DNA of 64,000 nt from Bifidobacterium callimiconis (GCF_003952005.1 NZ_QXGJ01000005.1:165097-229096), one strand, 5' to 3'; shown: positions 35,662 through 45,754, counted from the first letter of the stretch. Notes: generated from the sequence alone by a model not told the origin. Numbers and translations are program-made.

Positions 35662-36879
35662 ATGGCTGAACTCGAAGCATGGCAGACCCTTAGCGACCGA
35701 ATCAACTCCGTTTCCCCCTCCGCCACCCTAGCGGTGGACGGCAAGGCCAAGGCCCTCAAGGCCGCGGGCGTGGACGTGATCGGATTCGGCGCCGGCGAGC
35801 CGAATTTCCCCACCCCCGAATACATCGTGAACGTGGCCGCCGAAGCGTGCCGCGATCCCAAGAACCACCGCTACACGCCCACCGCCGGCCTGCCCGAACT
35901 GCGTCAGGCCATCGCCGACAAGACGCTGCGTGACTCCGGCTACGCCGTGGACGCCAGCCAGGTGGTCGTGACCAACGGCGGCAAGCAGGCCGTCTACGAA
36001 ACGTTCCAGGTGCTGCTCAACGACGGCGACGAAGTGATCATCCCCGCGCCGTTCTGGACGTCGTACCCCGAAGTCGTCAAGCTCGCCGGCGGCACGCCCG
36101 TCGAGGTCTTCTCCGGCTCCGACCAGAACTTCACGCCTACCGTGGAACAGCTCGAGGCCGCCCGCACCGAGCGCACCAAGGCCATCGTGCTCAACTCCCC
36201 GTCCAACCCTACCGGTGCCGTCTGGCCCGAAGAGACCGTGCGTGCCATCGGCGAATGGGCCGTGGCCAACCACCTGTGGGTCATCTCCGACGAAATCTAC
36301 GAGCACCTCAACTACGACGGTGCCAAGACCACGTTCGTGGGCGCCGTGGTGCCCGAAGTGCGCAACCAGCTCATCGTGCTCAACGGCGTGGCCAAGACCT
36401 ACGCCATGACCGGCTGGCGCGTCGGCTGGCTCATCGCCCCCGAACCCGTGGCCAAGGCCGCCGCCAAGCTCTCCGGACACATGACGTCCAACGTGGCCAA
36501 CGTGTCGCAGCGTGCCGCGCTCGCTGCTGTGGCCGGTCCGCTCGACGAAGTGCACACGATGCGCGAGGCGTTCGACAAGCGTCGCCGTGCCATCGTGGCC
36601 GCGCTCAACGAGATCCCCGGCGTGGACTGCCCCACGCCCACCGGCGCGTTCTACGCGTTCCCGAACGTGGAGGCACTGCTCGGCAAGCCGCTCGGTCCCA
36701 ACGGATCCGTGCCCGCCACGTCGTCCGAACTCGCCGCGCTGCTGCTCGACGAGGCGCACATCGCCGCCGTTCCGGGCGAGGCGTTCGGCGCCCCCGGCTA
36801 CCTGCGCTTCTCGTACGCGCTCGCCGACGATCAGCTCGCCGAAGGCATGAAGCGCTTCCAGGACTGGGTCGCTGCCTGA
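35662..36879 (+). CDS. Class I/II aminotransferase (aspartate aminotransferase-like)
   Basis: A 405-residue PLP enzyme of fold type [15 protein letters not shown] is the substrate-side motif, [11 protein letters not shown] the Asn/Pro segment binding [11 protein letters not shown] the Asp and Tyr, and [16 protein letters not shown] carries PLP-Lys245 and the phosphate-binding Arg. It resembles bacterial Ib aspartate aminotransferases. No ribosome binding site is seen and the ATG lies 9 nt after TATAGG, so the transcript is probably leaderless. Two AGTGTGATCACACT palindromes upstream suggest regulation. Confidence 0.85.
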   Translation: MAELEAWQTLSDRINSVSPSATLAVDGKAKALKAAGVDVIGFGAGEPNFPTPEYIVNVAAEACRDPKNHRYTPTAGLPELRQAIADKTLRDSGYAVDASQVVVTNGGKQAVYETFQVLLNDGDEVIIPAPFWTSYPEVVKLAGGTPVEVFSGSDQNFTPTVEQLEAARTERTKAIVLNSPSNPTGAVWPEETVRAIGEWAVANHLWVISDEIYEHLNYDGAKTTFVGAVVPEVRNQLIVLNGVAKTYAMTGWRVGWLIAPEPVAKAAAKLSGHMTSNVANVSQRAALAAVAGPLDEVHTMREAFDKRRRAIVAALNEIPGVDCPTPTGAFYAFPNVEALLGKPLGPNGSVPATSSELAALLLDEAHIAAVPGEAFGAPGYLRFSYALADDQLAEGMKRFQDWVAA

Positions 36880-36925
36880 TCCGAAGCTCGTACCGTCTGG
36901 TCGACTTTGCGATTCTGCGATTTAT

Positions 36926-37087
36926 GCGATCACGCGGACCGTTTCCCGGTCACGTGGCTTGGGTAACGGTCACGTGGTTCGGACGGTCCGCGTGATCGCT
37001 TTGTATTTTCGTTGAAATTGCAACGTTTTTGAACTGAGGTCACTCGGTTCGGGCGATCCCGGTGATCGTTGCTCGAGCCGAGTGACC
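36926..37087. terminator. Two consecutive hairpins after the aminotransferase gene
   Basis: A 17-bp perfect pair (36926-36942 with 36983-36999; GCGATCACGCGGACCGT is the left arm), followed by TTTGTATTTTC, then a second pair GGTCACTCGG (37038) / CCGAGTGACC (37078). The loop of the first holds two copies of CGGTCACGTGG. The rest of the 424-bp gap shows only TATGCG-like simple repeats. Confidence 0.7.
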
Positions 37088-37303
37088 GTGATCGGGTGTG
37101 CGTGGCGGCGGATGCGGCAGTGTATGTGACGGTGTATGCGGCGTATGCGTTGCGCGACTCGCCGCGGTTTTCGTGGGTTTTTCAAGAAAAATCCGTGGCG
37201 GCTGGACTTCATTCGTAAAAGCCGCTACTATGTCCTCTTGGCGGTTCGCCGCCTGCCTAGCACCTCCTGTTCGCGGGTGTGTGTATGATAGGCGAGGTTA
37301 CTT

Positions 37304-37376
37304 AGGGAAGTGGCGCAATTGGTAGCGCAACGGTCTCCAAAACCGTAGGTTGTGGGTTCGAGTCCCGCCTTCCCTG
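37304..37376 (+). tRNA. trpT: tRNA-Trp (anticodon CCA)
   Basis: Cloverleaf: acceptor AGGGAAG / CTTCCCT, D arm with AATTGGTAGC, anticodon stem ACGGT / ACCGT with loop CTCCAAA (CCA at 37337-37339), TpsiC arm GTGGG-TTCGAGT-CCCGC, discriminator G. The 3' CCA is not encoded. TATGAT at 37284-37289 may be its -10. A tRNA-Trp directly before secE-nusG is a widespread bacterial arrangement. Confidence 0.95.
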
Positions 37377-37417
37377 CTAGAGATGAACAACGGTTGCAAC
37401 AACCAGTGAGGGTGGTC

Positions 37418-37648
37418 ATGGCTAAGAAATCAAACGCTGAAGCGAAAGTGGTGAAGCCCAACGTCTTCATGCGCATTGGCCTGTTCATCAAGCAGATCAT
37501 CGACGAGCTCCGCAAGGTTGTCACCCCCACCCGCAAGGAGCTGGTGCTGTGGTCCATTGCCGTGTTCATTTTCGTTATCTTCCTCATGCTTTTTGTTACC
37601 GGTCTTGATTTCGGACTGGGCAAGCTTGTTATGCTCATCTTCGGCTGA
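37418..37648 (+). CDS. secE: Preprotein translocase subunit SecE
   Basis: A 76-residue SecE with a single membrane helix (LWSIAVFIFVIFLMLFVTGL), preceded by the conserved amphipathic stretch IKQIIDELRKVVTPTRKEL. It clamps the SecY channel. The ATG at 37418 after GAGGGTGG is chosen over an upstream reading that would start inside the tRNA. nusG follows 83 bp later. Confidence 0.95.
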   Translation: MAKKSNAEAKVVKPNVFMRIGLFIKQIIDELRKVVTPTRKELVLWSIAVFIFVIFLMLFVTGLDFGLGKLVMLIFG

Positions 37649-37731
37649 TTCCCTGTCGTATCGTTTGCGGCTTCTGTAGAATCGACGCTGGATATCACAC
37701 TGAATTCTTGAATTCCTAAAGGATGCCTGTT

Positions 37732-38637
37732 ATGACTGATGAACTTGATGTGAACGACGAGGCCGTTGAGACCCCCGCGGAGGAAGTCGCCGAGACCGAG
37801 ACCTCCGCTGACGTCGAGGCTGCCGAGCCTGCCGCCGAAAACGCGGACGTCGAGAACGCCGACGCTGCCGCCGAGTCCGACGAGGATGAGGCTACTGACG
37901 CCGACGCCGAGAATGACGAGGCCGATGAGGCCGCCGACGCTCCGGCTGAGGATGCTGACGCTGCCGCTCCTGCCGCAGCCGACGAGACCGATGATTCCAG
38001 CGACGAGGACGAGGCCGCCGATCCCGGCGAGCGCGCCGTCAAGGAATTCGAGCGCCAGCTGCGCACCCTGCCCGGCAAGTGGTATGTGCTGCACACCTAT
38101 TCCGGCTATGAGAAGCGTGTGAAGGCCAACATCGAGTCCCGCGTGGCTTCCTTCGGTCTGGAAGACCAGATCTTCCAGTGCGAGGTGCCGATGGAAGAGG
38201 TGGAGAAGCACACTTCCAAGGGCAAGAAGATCGTCACCCAGGTGCGCATCCCCGGCTACGTGCTCATCCGTATGACCGACGATGAGGAAGCCCGTCGCAT
38301 CGTGCGTGAGACTGAGGCCGTGACCGGCTTCGTGGGCCCGACCAAGGATCCGGCGCCGCTCACTCGCAAGGAAGTCGTCTCCATGATGTCCCCGATGATC
38401 ACCTCCGAGGCGCTCAAGGCCGCCGGCGACAAGCCCGCCGCCGCCCGCAAGCGCACGGTCGAAGTGGTCTACTCGGTCGGCGAGACCGTCACCGTGAACA
38501 GCGGCCCGTTCGCCAGCATGTCCGGTGTGATCTCCGAGGTGTCGCCCGCCACGCAGAAGCTCACCGTGCTGGTGTCCATCTTCGGTCGCGATACGCCGAT
38601 GGAACTCGACTTCAACCAGGTGGAGAAGATCCAGTAG
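37732..38637 (+). CDS. nusG: Transcription termination/antitermination protein NusG
   Basis: A 301-residue NusG. The first 100 or so residues form an Ala/Glu/Asp-rich acidic extension, as in bifidobacteria and other actinobacteria. The NGN domain starts at [20 protein letters not shown], and the KOW domain is at [25 protein letters not shown] lies 8 nt before the ATG at 37732, making it preferable to the ATG at 37723. Confidence 0.95.
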   Translation: MTDELDVNDEAVETPAEEVAETETSADVEAAEPAAENADVENADAAAESDEDEATDADAENDEADEAADAPAEDADAAAPAAADETDDSSDEDEAADPGERAVKEFERQLRTLPGKWYVLHTYSGYEKRVKANIESRVASFGLEDQIFQCEVPMEEVEKHTSKGKKIVTQVRIPGYVLIRMTDDEEARRIVRETEAVTGFVGPTKDPAPLTRKEVVSMMSPMITSEALKAAGDKPAAARKRTVEVVYSVGETVTVNSGPFASMSGVISEVSPATQKLTVLVSIFGRDTPMELDFNQVEKIQ

Positions 38638-38678
38638 GAATCCGCGGATTCACGGATCTACCGCCGTACCAAGCTTCA

Positions 38679-38704
38679 AGCCGCTCTTCGGAGCGGCTTT
38701 TTGC
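38679..38704 (+). terminator. Terminator after nusG
   Basis: AGCCGCTC-TTCG-GAGCGGCT followed by TTTTGCGTTTT, a textbook terminator with a UUCG tetraloop. Confidence 0.92.
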
Positions 38705-38838
38705 GTTTTGAGGTGACATCGTCCCCCACATGGAAAAACGTGGGAACAAAAACCGTCAGCGTCGCCCGTCGGGCAGAATGGGAGGCAGGGGTGCGACGCC
38801 AATGGGGGCGTCGGCTCATCGAAAGGATGGACGATCAT

Positions 38839-41088
38839 ATGACAACGGCAACGAAGGCAAGCGACATCGTCAAATACTACGAAAACCCGGATGGCGGCCC
38901 TGTCATCGGCGTCGTCAGCAAACCCGTCATCGAACAGGACGGTCTGTACTTCAAGGATCTCGACGGCTCCGGCAAACTCGACGACTACAAGGACTGGCGC
39001 AAGTCGCCGGCCGAACGCGCCGCGTCCCTGGTCAAGGAACTCACCGTCGACGAGAAGATCGGCATGATCTTCACCAACTCCTGGCGCATGGGACAGGAAC
39101 TCAAGGAAGGCGAGGAACGCGACGAAACCGGCCTGCTCAGCGAGCAGATCGTCGAAGAGGCCGACTCCATCTTCAGCGCCGAAAAGACGTGGGGCACCAA
39201 GTACTCCCTGCAGACGCTCAAGCTGCGCAACCTGATCCTGCGCGCCAACCCCACCACGCGCGAACTCGTCGACTGGATCAACCAGCTCAACGCCGTGGCC
39301 GAGGACACTGAGCACGGCGTGCCCGTACAGGTGCTCAGCAACTCCCGCAACGAGAACGGCGAGGCCGTGTTCGGCATGAACGAGGCGCAGGGCGTGTTCG
39401 CCACCTGGCCCGGCACGCTCGGCATCGCGGCCGCCGTGATCGGCACCGGCGACATGGGCGTGATCGAACGTTTCGGCAGGATCATCCGCCGCGAATGGGA
39501 CGCCGTCGGCATGAAGAAGGGCTACATGTACATGGCCGACACCATGACCGACCCGCGCTGGCAGCGCACCTACGGCACGTTCGGCGAGAACCCGAAGCTC
39601 AACAGCGAGATCTTCGACCATCTGATCCCCGCCATCCAGGGCGGCGACGAACTCACCCGCGACGGCGTGGCCATGACCGTCAAGCACTTCCCCGGCGGCG
39701 GCGCGCGCGAGAACGGCTTCGACCCGCACTACGCCGAAGGCCAGTGGAACGTCTACCAGACCGAAGGCAGCCTCGAAAAGTACCATCTGCCCGCGTTCAA
39801 GGTGGCCGTGGCGCGCAACGCGGCGTCGATCATGCCGTACTACGCCAAGCCGTGCAAGGAGAAGAGCGCCGAACAGTACGATCTCAACGGCAAGCCGATC
39901 GACTGGCAGCCCGTCGGATTCGCGTTCAACGAGTTCTTTATCCAGCGTCTGCTGCGCGGCCAGATGGGCTTCAAGGGCTACGTCAACTCCGACTCCGGCA
40001 TCACGCACATGATGGCGTGGGGTGTGAAGGAACTGTCCGTGCCTGAACGCGTGGCGCTCGCCGTGAACAACGGTGTGGACGTGATCTCCGGCGCGTTCAG
40101 CGTCACCGAGGCCAAGGAGGCGTGGGAGCGCGCACACAACGACTACTACGACACGCATGACGTGCCGGCCGGCTACACGCGCGAGCAGGTCACGCTCGGC
40201 GACGAGGCGCTCGACCGTGCGGTCATGCGCACGCTGACCGAGAAGTTCACGCTCGGACTGTTCGACAACCCGTACCGCGATCCGTCGGCCGCCGAAGCCG
40301 TGGTCAAGACTCAGGACGACTGGGACGAGGCTTACGAGGTGCACTGCGACTCCGTGACGCTGCTCAAGAACGCCGATCGTACGCTGCCGCTCGATGCGGA
40401 GAAGACCAACGGCCGTCTGGTGTACGCCGAGGCGTTCGGCAAGGACAAGGAGACCGGCGAGAAGAGCACCGCGTCGTTGCGCGCCATGCTGGAATCCGAC
40501 TTCGGATTGACACTCACCGACGATCCGGCCGCCGCCGACTATGCGCTGATCTACGCCGACCCGCGTTCCGGCAACTACTTCAGCGCCACCAAGGGCTACC
40601 TCGAGCTCGACGTGTGCGAGAACAAGACCGTGTGCGACACCGATCCGGAAGGCCGCCCGTCCAAGGACGGCACGCACGAGGAGACCACGCTGTACGGCGT
40701 GGGACGCATCGCCGAGATCGCCGACGCCGTGCGCGCGCATGGCGGCAAGGTGATCGCGTCGCTCAACTTCTCGCTCGCGTGGATGCCCGGCAACATCGAA
40801 CGTCACGTCGACGCGCTCGTGGCCGGCTACGACACGTACACCAAGGCGTGCGTGGACGTGATCGTCGGACGTCACCCGGCGGTCGGCTGCCTGCCGATCA
40901 CGCTGCCCAAGGACGATTCCGTGATCGCCGTGAACGCGGACGGCGTGTGCGTGAGCCCCAACGACGTGCCTGGCTACGACAAGGACAAGTTCATGCCCGC
41001 GTCGATGAAGGACGAGAACGGCAAGGCCTACGCCTACCGCGACGCCGCCGGCAACTACTACGAGTACGGATTCGGCCTGCGGTACTGA
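38839..41088 (+). CDS. Glycoside hydrolase family 3 protein (beta-glucosidase-like)
   Basis: A 749-residue GH3 enzyme that probably releases terminal beta-linked glucose or a related sugar. The N-terminal TIM barrel shows LTVDEKIGMIF, VKHFPGGGARENG (Lys-His of the sugar subsite) and FKGYVNSDSGITHMMAWG with the presumed nucleophile Asp; the alpha/beta sandwich follows from about residue 505, with SVTLLKNADRTLPL. No signal peptide is seen, so it acts inside the cell. AAAGGA lies 12 nt before the ATG. It sits between nusG and rplK, genes normally adjacent, and has its own terminators on both sides. Confidence 0.85.
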   Translation: MTTATKASDIVKYYENPDGGPVIGVVSKPVIEQDGLYFKDLDGSGKLDDYKDWRKSPAERAASLVKELTVDEKIGMIFTNSWRMGQELKEGEERDETGLLSEQIVEEADSIFSAEKTWGTKYSLQTLKLRNLILRANPTTRELVDWINQLNAVAEDTEHGVPVQVLSNSRNENGEAVFGMNEAQGVFATWPGTLGIAAAVIGTGDMGVIERFGRIIRREWDAVGMKKGYMYMADTMTDPRWQRTYGTFGENPKLNSEIFDHLIPAIQGGDELTRDGVAMTVKHFPGGGARENGFDPHYAEGQWNVYQTEGSLEKYHLPAFKVAVARNAASIMPYYAKPCKEKSAEQYDLNGKPIDWQPVGFAFNEFFIQRLLRGQMGFKGYVNSDSGITHMMAWGVKELSVPERVALAVNNGVDVISGAFSVTEAKEAWERAHNDYYDTHDVPAGYTREQVTLGDEALDRAVMRTLTEKFTLGLFDNPYRDPSAAEAVVKTQDDWDEAYEVHCDSVTLLKNADRTLPLDAEKTNGRLVYAEAFGKDKETGEKSTASLRAMLESDFGLTLTDDPAAADYALIYADPRSGNYFSATKGYLELDVCENKTVCDTDPEGRPSKDGTHEETTLYGVGRIAEIADAVRAHGGKVIASLNFSLAWMPGNIERHVDALVAGYDTYTKACVDVIVGRHPAVGCLPITLPKDDSVIAVNADGVCVSPNDVPGYDKDKFMPASMKDENGKAYAYRDAAGNYYEYGFGLRY

Positions 41089-41137
41089 CCGTAATGCCGT
41101 AGCGTGACGGATGAGGTGACTTCGCAACACCCCGCTC

Positions 41138-41174
41138 ACAGTGCCCCGGACAATGGTTTTGTCCGGGGCACTGT
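41138..41174. terminator. Terminator between the GH3 gene and rplK
   Basis: Perfect 16-bp stem ACAGTGCCCCGGACAA / TTGTCCGGGGCACTGT with a 5-nt loop. A -10-like CATAAT lies just after it near 41177, leaving a leader of about 200 nt before rplK, where an L1 or L11 control site might lie. The rest of the 309-bp gap shows no gene. Confidence 0.8.
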
Positions 41175-41397
41175 GCATAATAGGAAAGCTTGTGTCTGGA
41201 GGGCTTGTCCCGCTAGCACAGCACATAGCAACAATCGGTTGCGGGAGGAAAACCTCCGCGGCATGTCATGCCGAACGTCGTATGTCATCGAATTCGATCG
41301 CGAATGCGGACGGGTGCGATTATGCGCGGCGTCAGGCGACGTCATATGCCGTGACTGGGGTTCCGTCTGACCGCTTCACAGAAAGAAGAACCATACA

Positions 41398-41829
41398 ATG
41401 GCTCCTAAAAAGAAGGTCACGGCGCTGATCAAGCTCCAGATCCAGGCCGGCAAGGCCAACCCGGCCCCGCCGCTGGGCCCGGCTCTGGGTTCCCATGGCG
41501 TGAACATCATGGACTTCTGCAAGGCGTACAACGCCCAGACGCAGGACAAGATGGGTCAGGTCATCCCTGTCGAGATCACCGTCTACGAAGACCGCTCCTT
41601 CACCTTCATCCTGAAGACCCCGCCGGCTGCGGCTCTGCTGAAGAAGGCCGCTGGCATCGACAAGGGCACCGATAACCCGCTGACCCACAAGGTCGGTTCC
41701 GTCACCAAGGCTCAGGTCCGCGAGATCGCCGAGATCAAGATGGAAGACCTGTCCGCCCGTGACATCGAGGCCGGCATGAAGATCATCGAAGGCACCGCCC
41801 GTTCCATGGGCATCACGGTTACGGACTGA
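41398..41829 (+). CDS. rplK: 50S ribosomal protein L11
   Basis: A 143-residue L11 that forms the GTPase-associated centre. [20 protein letters not shown] and [20 protein letters not shown] are diagnostic. The ATG follows AGAAAGAAG. It is co-transcribed with rplA, 14 bp on. Confidence 0.97.
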   Translation: MAPKKKVTALIKLQIQAGKANPAPPLGPALGSHGVNIMDFCKAYNAQTQDKMGQVIPVEITVYEDRSFTFILKTPPAAALLKKAAGIDKGTDNPLTHKVGSVTKAQVREIAEIKMEDLSARDIEAGMKIIEGTARSMGITVTD

Positions 41830-41843
41830 GAGGAGAAGGACAC

Positions 41844-42533
41844 ATGGTAAAGCGTTCCAAGAAGTACCGCGCCGCTGCCGAGAAGATCGATAGCAGCAAC
41901 CTGTACACCCCCAACGAGGCCATCGCCCTGCTCAAGAGCATGCCCGAGTACAACTTCGACCAGACCGTCGAGGCCGTGTACCGCCTGAATGTGGATCCCC
42001 GCAAGGCCGACCAGCTGGTTCGCGGTTCCGTGAACCTGCCGAACGGCACCGGTAAGACCGCCAAGGTGCTCGTGTTCGCCCGTGGCCCGAAGGCCACCGA
42101 GGCCACCGAGGCCGGCGCCGACATCGTCGGTGATGACGACCTGATCGCCAAGGTTCAGGGCGGCTTCCTCGACTTCGACGCCGTGGTTGCCACTCCGGAC
42201 ATGATGGGCAAGGTCGGCCGTCTGGGCCGTATCCTCGGTCCCCGTGGCCTGATGCCGAACCCCAAGACCGGCACCGTGACCATGGACGTGACCAAGGCCA
42301 TCAAGGACATCAAGGGTGGTAAGGTCGACTTCCGCGTGGACAAGCACGGCAACCTGAGCTTCCTCGTGGGTAAGCTGTCCTTCGACGAGAAGGCCCTCGA
42401 CGAGAACTTCAAGGCCGTCGCCGACGAGATCAAGCGCCTCAAGCCGTCCACGGTGAAGGGCCGCTACATCACCAAGGTCACCATCAGCTCCACCATGAAC
42501 CCCGGCGTGCCGGTGGACGTGGCCACCGTCTGA
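41844..42533 (+). CDS. rplA: 50S ribosomal protein L1
   Basis: A 229-residue L1 of the ribosomal stalk. It shows [16 protein letters not shown], the [12 protein letters not shown] segment and [15 protein letters not shown], the family signature. The strong site GAGGAG precedes the ATG. A perfect terminator follows 110 bp after its stop. Confidence 0.97.
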   Translation: MVKRSKKYRAAAEKIDSSNLYTPNEAIALLKSMPEYNFDQTVEAVYRLNVDPRKADQLVRGSVNLPNGTGKTAKVLVFARGPKATEATEAGADIVGDDDLIAKVQGGFLDFDAVVATPDMMGKVGRLGRILGPRGLMPNPKTGTVTMDVTKAIKDIKGGKVDFRVDKHGNLSFLVGKLSFDEKALDENFKAVADEIKRLKPSTVKGRYITKVTISSTMNPGVPVDVATV

Positions 42534-42644
42534 TTTCGGTGACTCCGGTGGGATCGCCGCGGATGGGTGGTCGGTCGGCATTGCCGGCCTGCTGACGTCT
42601 CGGCGGTGCCGCTCCAGCTTTTGACAAGCAAAGATTGCAACGGG

Positions 42645-42685
42645 AAGGGCCCCGGAACTGTGATTCGTCACGTTCCGGGGCCCTT
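42645..42685 (+). terminator. Terminator after rplA
   Basis: AAGGGCCCCGGAAC / GTTCCGGGGCCCTT with an inner GTG/CAC pair, followed by TCGTATG. Confidence 0.88.
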
Positions 42686-42777
42686 TCGTATGCGCGCGGC
42701 GGGTGCGGTGTGTTGTGGTGCGCGGTGTGTACGGGTGGTTCATCGCCAACATCATCGCGCCGTACGGTCGACCGTTC

Positions 42778-42970
42778 GCTGCGGGTTTGTATGTGGTGCG
42801 TGACGAATCCGCAGTGGAGGAGCGCGTTTACTGCGGGTTCGTCACAACGCGTATATATACCCGCAGTGGAGCGTGATGCTTACTGCGGGTTTGTCGTGCG
42901 TCGTGAACGGACCCGCAGTGTGGCACGTGCTGCGGTGCGGGTTCGTATAAGACGCACGACGAACCCGCAG
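42778..42970. repeat. Array of eight alternating inverted copies of GACGAACCCGCAGTG
   Basis: Copies, with orientation: 42778 (-), 42802 (+), 42829 (-), 42858 (+), 42881 (-), 42905 (+), 42930 (-), 42958 (+). Orientation alternates strictly, so neighbouring copies form three hairpins of about 32 bp spaced about 52 bp apart. It lies between the rplA terminator and the 3' end of the minus-strand regulator gene. Confidence 0.8.
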
Positions 42971-43015
42971 CGCAGAGTGTATCGGCACTCCGACAAGAAG
43001 AAGTGTTCGGCAGCG

Positions 43016-45625
43016 TCAGTCGTCGAGCATGAGGCCGATCTTAATGGCGGTGAGCAGCACGTACGCCTCGCGCGGATTCATCGGATCCCAGCCCGTCACC
43101 TCCACCGACCGCTTGAGCCGGTATCGCACGGTGTTCGGATGCACGTTGAGCTCACGCGCCGTGGCGTCGAGCGAATTGCCGGACCGCAGGAACGTGGACA
43201 GCGTCAGCAGCAGCGGATTCGTGGTGTCGTCGCCGCGCAGCACGCTGTACACGTTGTCGTACAGTTCGCGTCGGGCGTCGGCGTCGCCGAGCAGCGCACG
43301 CTCGGGCAGCACGTCGTCGCTGCGCAACGGCCGCGGCAGATCGGTCAGGCAGCGCGACGCGCGGTGACTGTTCACCGCCGCCCGCAGCGTGTACGCGGCG
43401 CCATCCAATCCCTCGCGCACCGGTCCGATACTCACCGGCGAATCGTCGGTGAAGTAGTCCGCCACCGCCTGGTAGTAGTCCTCCGGTTCGCCGCCGTCAC
43501 GCGGGTCGATCAGCGCGACCATCAGCGTCTCATGTTCACCGATTAAACATTCTCCGCCAAGCGATCGCACGGCCTCGCGAATCTGACGATGAGCCATGCT
43601 CAAACTGATCTCGCCGGTATGGTCGTGCATGTGCCCGGCCATGGCGAAGCAGCGGAATTCGCTCGACCATCCGAGCAGACTCATGCGTGACGACACCTGA
43701 TGGCTGGTCACGCCGTCGAGCAGATCAGCGATGGTGAGCGCCTCGAGTCGGGCATCCCAGTCGCCGCGCGCCTGCGCCGACGACGCGTATACGGTGGCCG
43801 CGGAGAACGCTACTTCGCGCGAATAGTAGAGCATGGCGTTGCGGATATCCTGCTCGCGGCCCGGCTTGGCGATGCTCGTGACGTTGCGCTCCATCACATC
43901 CACGATGAACCGCGTGAGCTCTACCGTCTGGTTCAGCGTGATCGACTTGGTGAACTCGAGCGGTGCGACGAAGAAGATGTGATCAGTGGACGGATGCAGT
44001 AACGCGTCGTCGATGGTATCGGGATTGAACGGTTTTGGAGCGGCGCCGTTCATACCGTCGGAGGCGTTGCACTGATTGGGATTCGCGGTGGTCGAAGTAG
44101 CGTCGTTTACGCTGGCGGATTTATTTGTTTTATCGTTTGACTTACGATTGGGGCGTGCTGTGGCGGTGTGCGTTGTGATGCCGGTGGACGATGTCGTACT
44201 GCCGGACGTTGTGGTGCCGGATGTGGTTGCGCCTGTGCTGTTGGATGTGGTTGCGCCCGTATCGTTCGTCGCCTCCGCGGCGCCATGCGTGGCCTGCCGT
44301 TCGCGAATCAACGTGTCGGAGAACGCGGACGTATCGATCTTGGCGAACCAGTCGACGAAATCCGCGACGGCGGTTTCGATGATCGCGCGCAGCTGCAGAC
44401 GGTCGGCGTCGTTGAGCGCGCGGTACCATGCCAGATCGGTGTTGAGATGGATCTCCGCCTCCCGCACGATCTCGCGCAACGTGGGCGGCATGTCAAGCGG
44501 CTGCGTGTGCGGCCTCTGCAGGCGGAACCGTTCGATCAGCCGTTCCGCCTCGTCGGCCACGGTCGGGGGAGTGGCGATCGGCTGATGCACGGACAGGGCG
44601 GGCCGCGCGGGTCGTGCATGTGTGGACTGCTCGGCGTGGACGGACTGTGAGTGAGCGGACTGTGCGTGGGTGGACTGTGCGTGCGTAGGCTGTGCAGAAC
44701 GAATGGATTGGACGGGCTGTTCTTGCGCGGACTGTGTGGGCTGCGCGGAACGATCGGGCTGCGCAGCGGGATTCCGCGCGACACGACTGGTTCGTGCGGA
44801 ACGGCGCATGGGCTGTCTGGACTGCGCGGCCTGTCCTGAACGGGCTCGATCGGAGTCACTGGATGATGTTGATGTTGTGCGGCTGGACGGTGTTATACGA
44901 GCGGACGACATTGCACGGTCAGACGGTGTCGTGCGATCGGCCGGAGCCATGCGGTCGGAGTCCGTTTCGCGGTCGAATTGTGCTGCCCGCGCGGACTGGC
45001 CGGACTGGCCGAACTGTTTGGACTGCACGATAGCGGAGTTCTCGTCCATGGAACGCACGTCGGCTGCGGACTGCGAGTCAGCGGACCGAACGGCATCGTC
45101 GACGCGTCGCCGGGTGTGAGCGCGGCCGTGGCTGGGCACGTCGGTGGCGAATGCGCCCGTGCCGGACAGTGCGTCGGTCAGTGTGCTCAGTGTGGGGTCG
45201 GTGTGCGTGGTTCGCGTGGGCGCAGTCTTCCGGCGGCGTCGTGGCTGCGTGGAGGAATCGGCGGACTTGGACTCTCGGGACTCTCGGGCTTCGCGGGCGG
45301 CCTCCCGCGCCTCCTTGGCTTTTTCGATTTCGACCGCCGGCGGCACGACTTCGGTGACGATAATGCGGCGGCTGTGTCGTTCGGCGGTGCGCTTGGCTTT
45401 GACGCTGCCGGTCTTGGCATTGCCGGCTGTGGCGCTACTGGCTTTGGCGCTGCCGGTTGCGACGCTGTTTTCGGCACCTTCGTCGTGCCGAATTTCGCCG
45501 TCATCCGTTGTGTCCGTACCGTCTGCCGTCACGTTGGCGTCGGCATCGGATTTCGGTTCGGGCACCTGTGCCGACTGCTTGCTGCGACTCCCTCGCGAAA
45601 ACGCGGAACGAACTGAAAATGCCAT
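43016..45625 (-). CDS. PucR/CdaR-type regulator, candidate fatty-acid synthesis regulator
   Basis: An 869-residue protein. The first 350 or so residues are a low-complexity Ser/Gln/Ala/Thr-rich, probably disordered extension. The rest has a GGDEF-like/effector middle part and the PucR C-terminal helix-turn-helix: LTLSTFLRSGNSLDATAREL and HPNTVRYRLKRSVEVTGWDP. FasR of Streptomyces, which controls fatty acid synthesis, is of this type, and acyl-CoA carboxylase and fas lie 5-10 kb away; the link is inference. TATGCT ends 7 nt before the ATG at 45625, suggesting a leaderless transcript; an in-frame ATG at 45637 overlaps that hexamer. Confidence 0.7.
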   Translation of the reverse strand: MAFSVRSAFSRGSRSKQSAQVPEPKSDADANVTADGTDTTDDGEIRHDEGAENSVATGSAKASSATAGNAKTGSVKAKRTAERHSRRIIVTEVVPPAVEIEKAKEAREAAREARESRESKSADSSTQPRRRRKTAPTRTTHTDPTLSTLTDALSGTGAFATDVPSHGRAHTRRRVDDAVRSADSQSAADVRSMDENSAIVQSKQFGQSGQSARAAQFDRETDSDRMAPADRTTPSDRAMSSARITPSSRTTSTSSSDSDRARSGQAAQSRQPMRRSARTSRVARNPAAQPDRSAQPTQSAQEQPVQSIRSAQPTHAQSTHAQSAHSQSVHAEQSTHARPARPALSVHQPIATPPTVADEAERLIERFRLQRPHTQPLDMPPTLREIVREAEIHLNTDLAWYRALNDADRLQLRAIIETAVADFVDWFAKIDTSAFSDTLIRERQATHGAAEATNDTGATTSNSTGATTSGTTTSGSTTSSTGITTHTATARPNRKSNDKTNKSASVNDATSTTANPNQCNASDGMNGAAPKPFNPDTIDDALLHPSTDHIFFVAPLEFTKSITLNQTVELTRFIVDVMERNVTSIAKPGREQDIRNAMLYYSREVAFSAATVYASSAQARGDWDARLEALTIADLLDGVTSHQVSSRMSLLGWSSEFRCFAMAGHMHDHTGEISLSMAHRQIREAVRSLGGECLIGEHETLMVALIDPRDGGEPEDYYQAVADYFTDDSPVSIGPVREGLDGAAYTLRAAVNSHRASRCLTDLPRPLRSDDVLPERALLGDADARRELYDNVYSVLRGDDTTNPLLLTLSTFLRSGNSLDATARELNVHPNTVRYRLKRSVEVTGWDPMNPREAYVLLTAIKIGLMLDD

Positions 45626-45690
45626 ACGTTCCAGCATAGTCGGCACGGCCCGCGAACCAATGGAGCCGAGAACATTGGAGCCCATCGATA

Positions 45691-45729
45691 TGCTGTTGCC
45701 CGCCGGACAGGTGCCAGCGGGCAACAGCA
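45691..45729 (-). terminator. Stem-loop between the membrane protein and regulator genes
   Basis: Perfect 13-bp stem TGCTGTTGCCCGC / GCGGGCAACAGCA with a 13-nt loop, 26 bp after the membrane protein stop. There is no T run. Confidence 0.6.
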
Positions 45730-45754
45730 ATTAGTCGGTCAGTCGGCTAGCCGG

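Noticed and set aside
38723..38744. CCCACATGG / CGTGGG inverted repeat upstream of the GH3 gene as a LacI-type operator
   Set aside because: Only five to six paired bases, no regulator gene nearby and no second copy, so not listed as an operator.
42778..42970. Possible CRISPR array
   Set aside because: Repeats alternate in orientation, are only about 15 bp long, and no cas genes are near.
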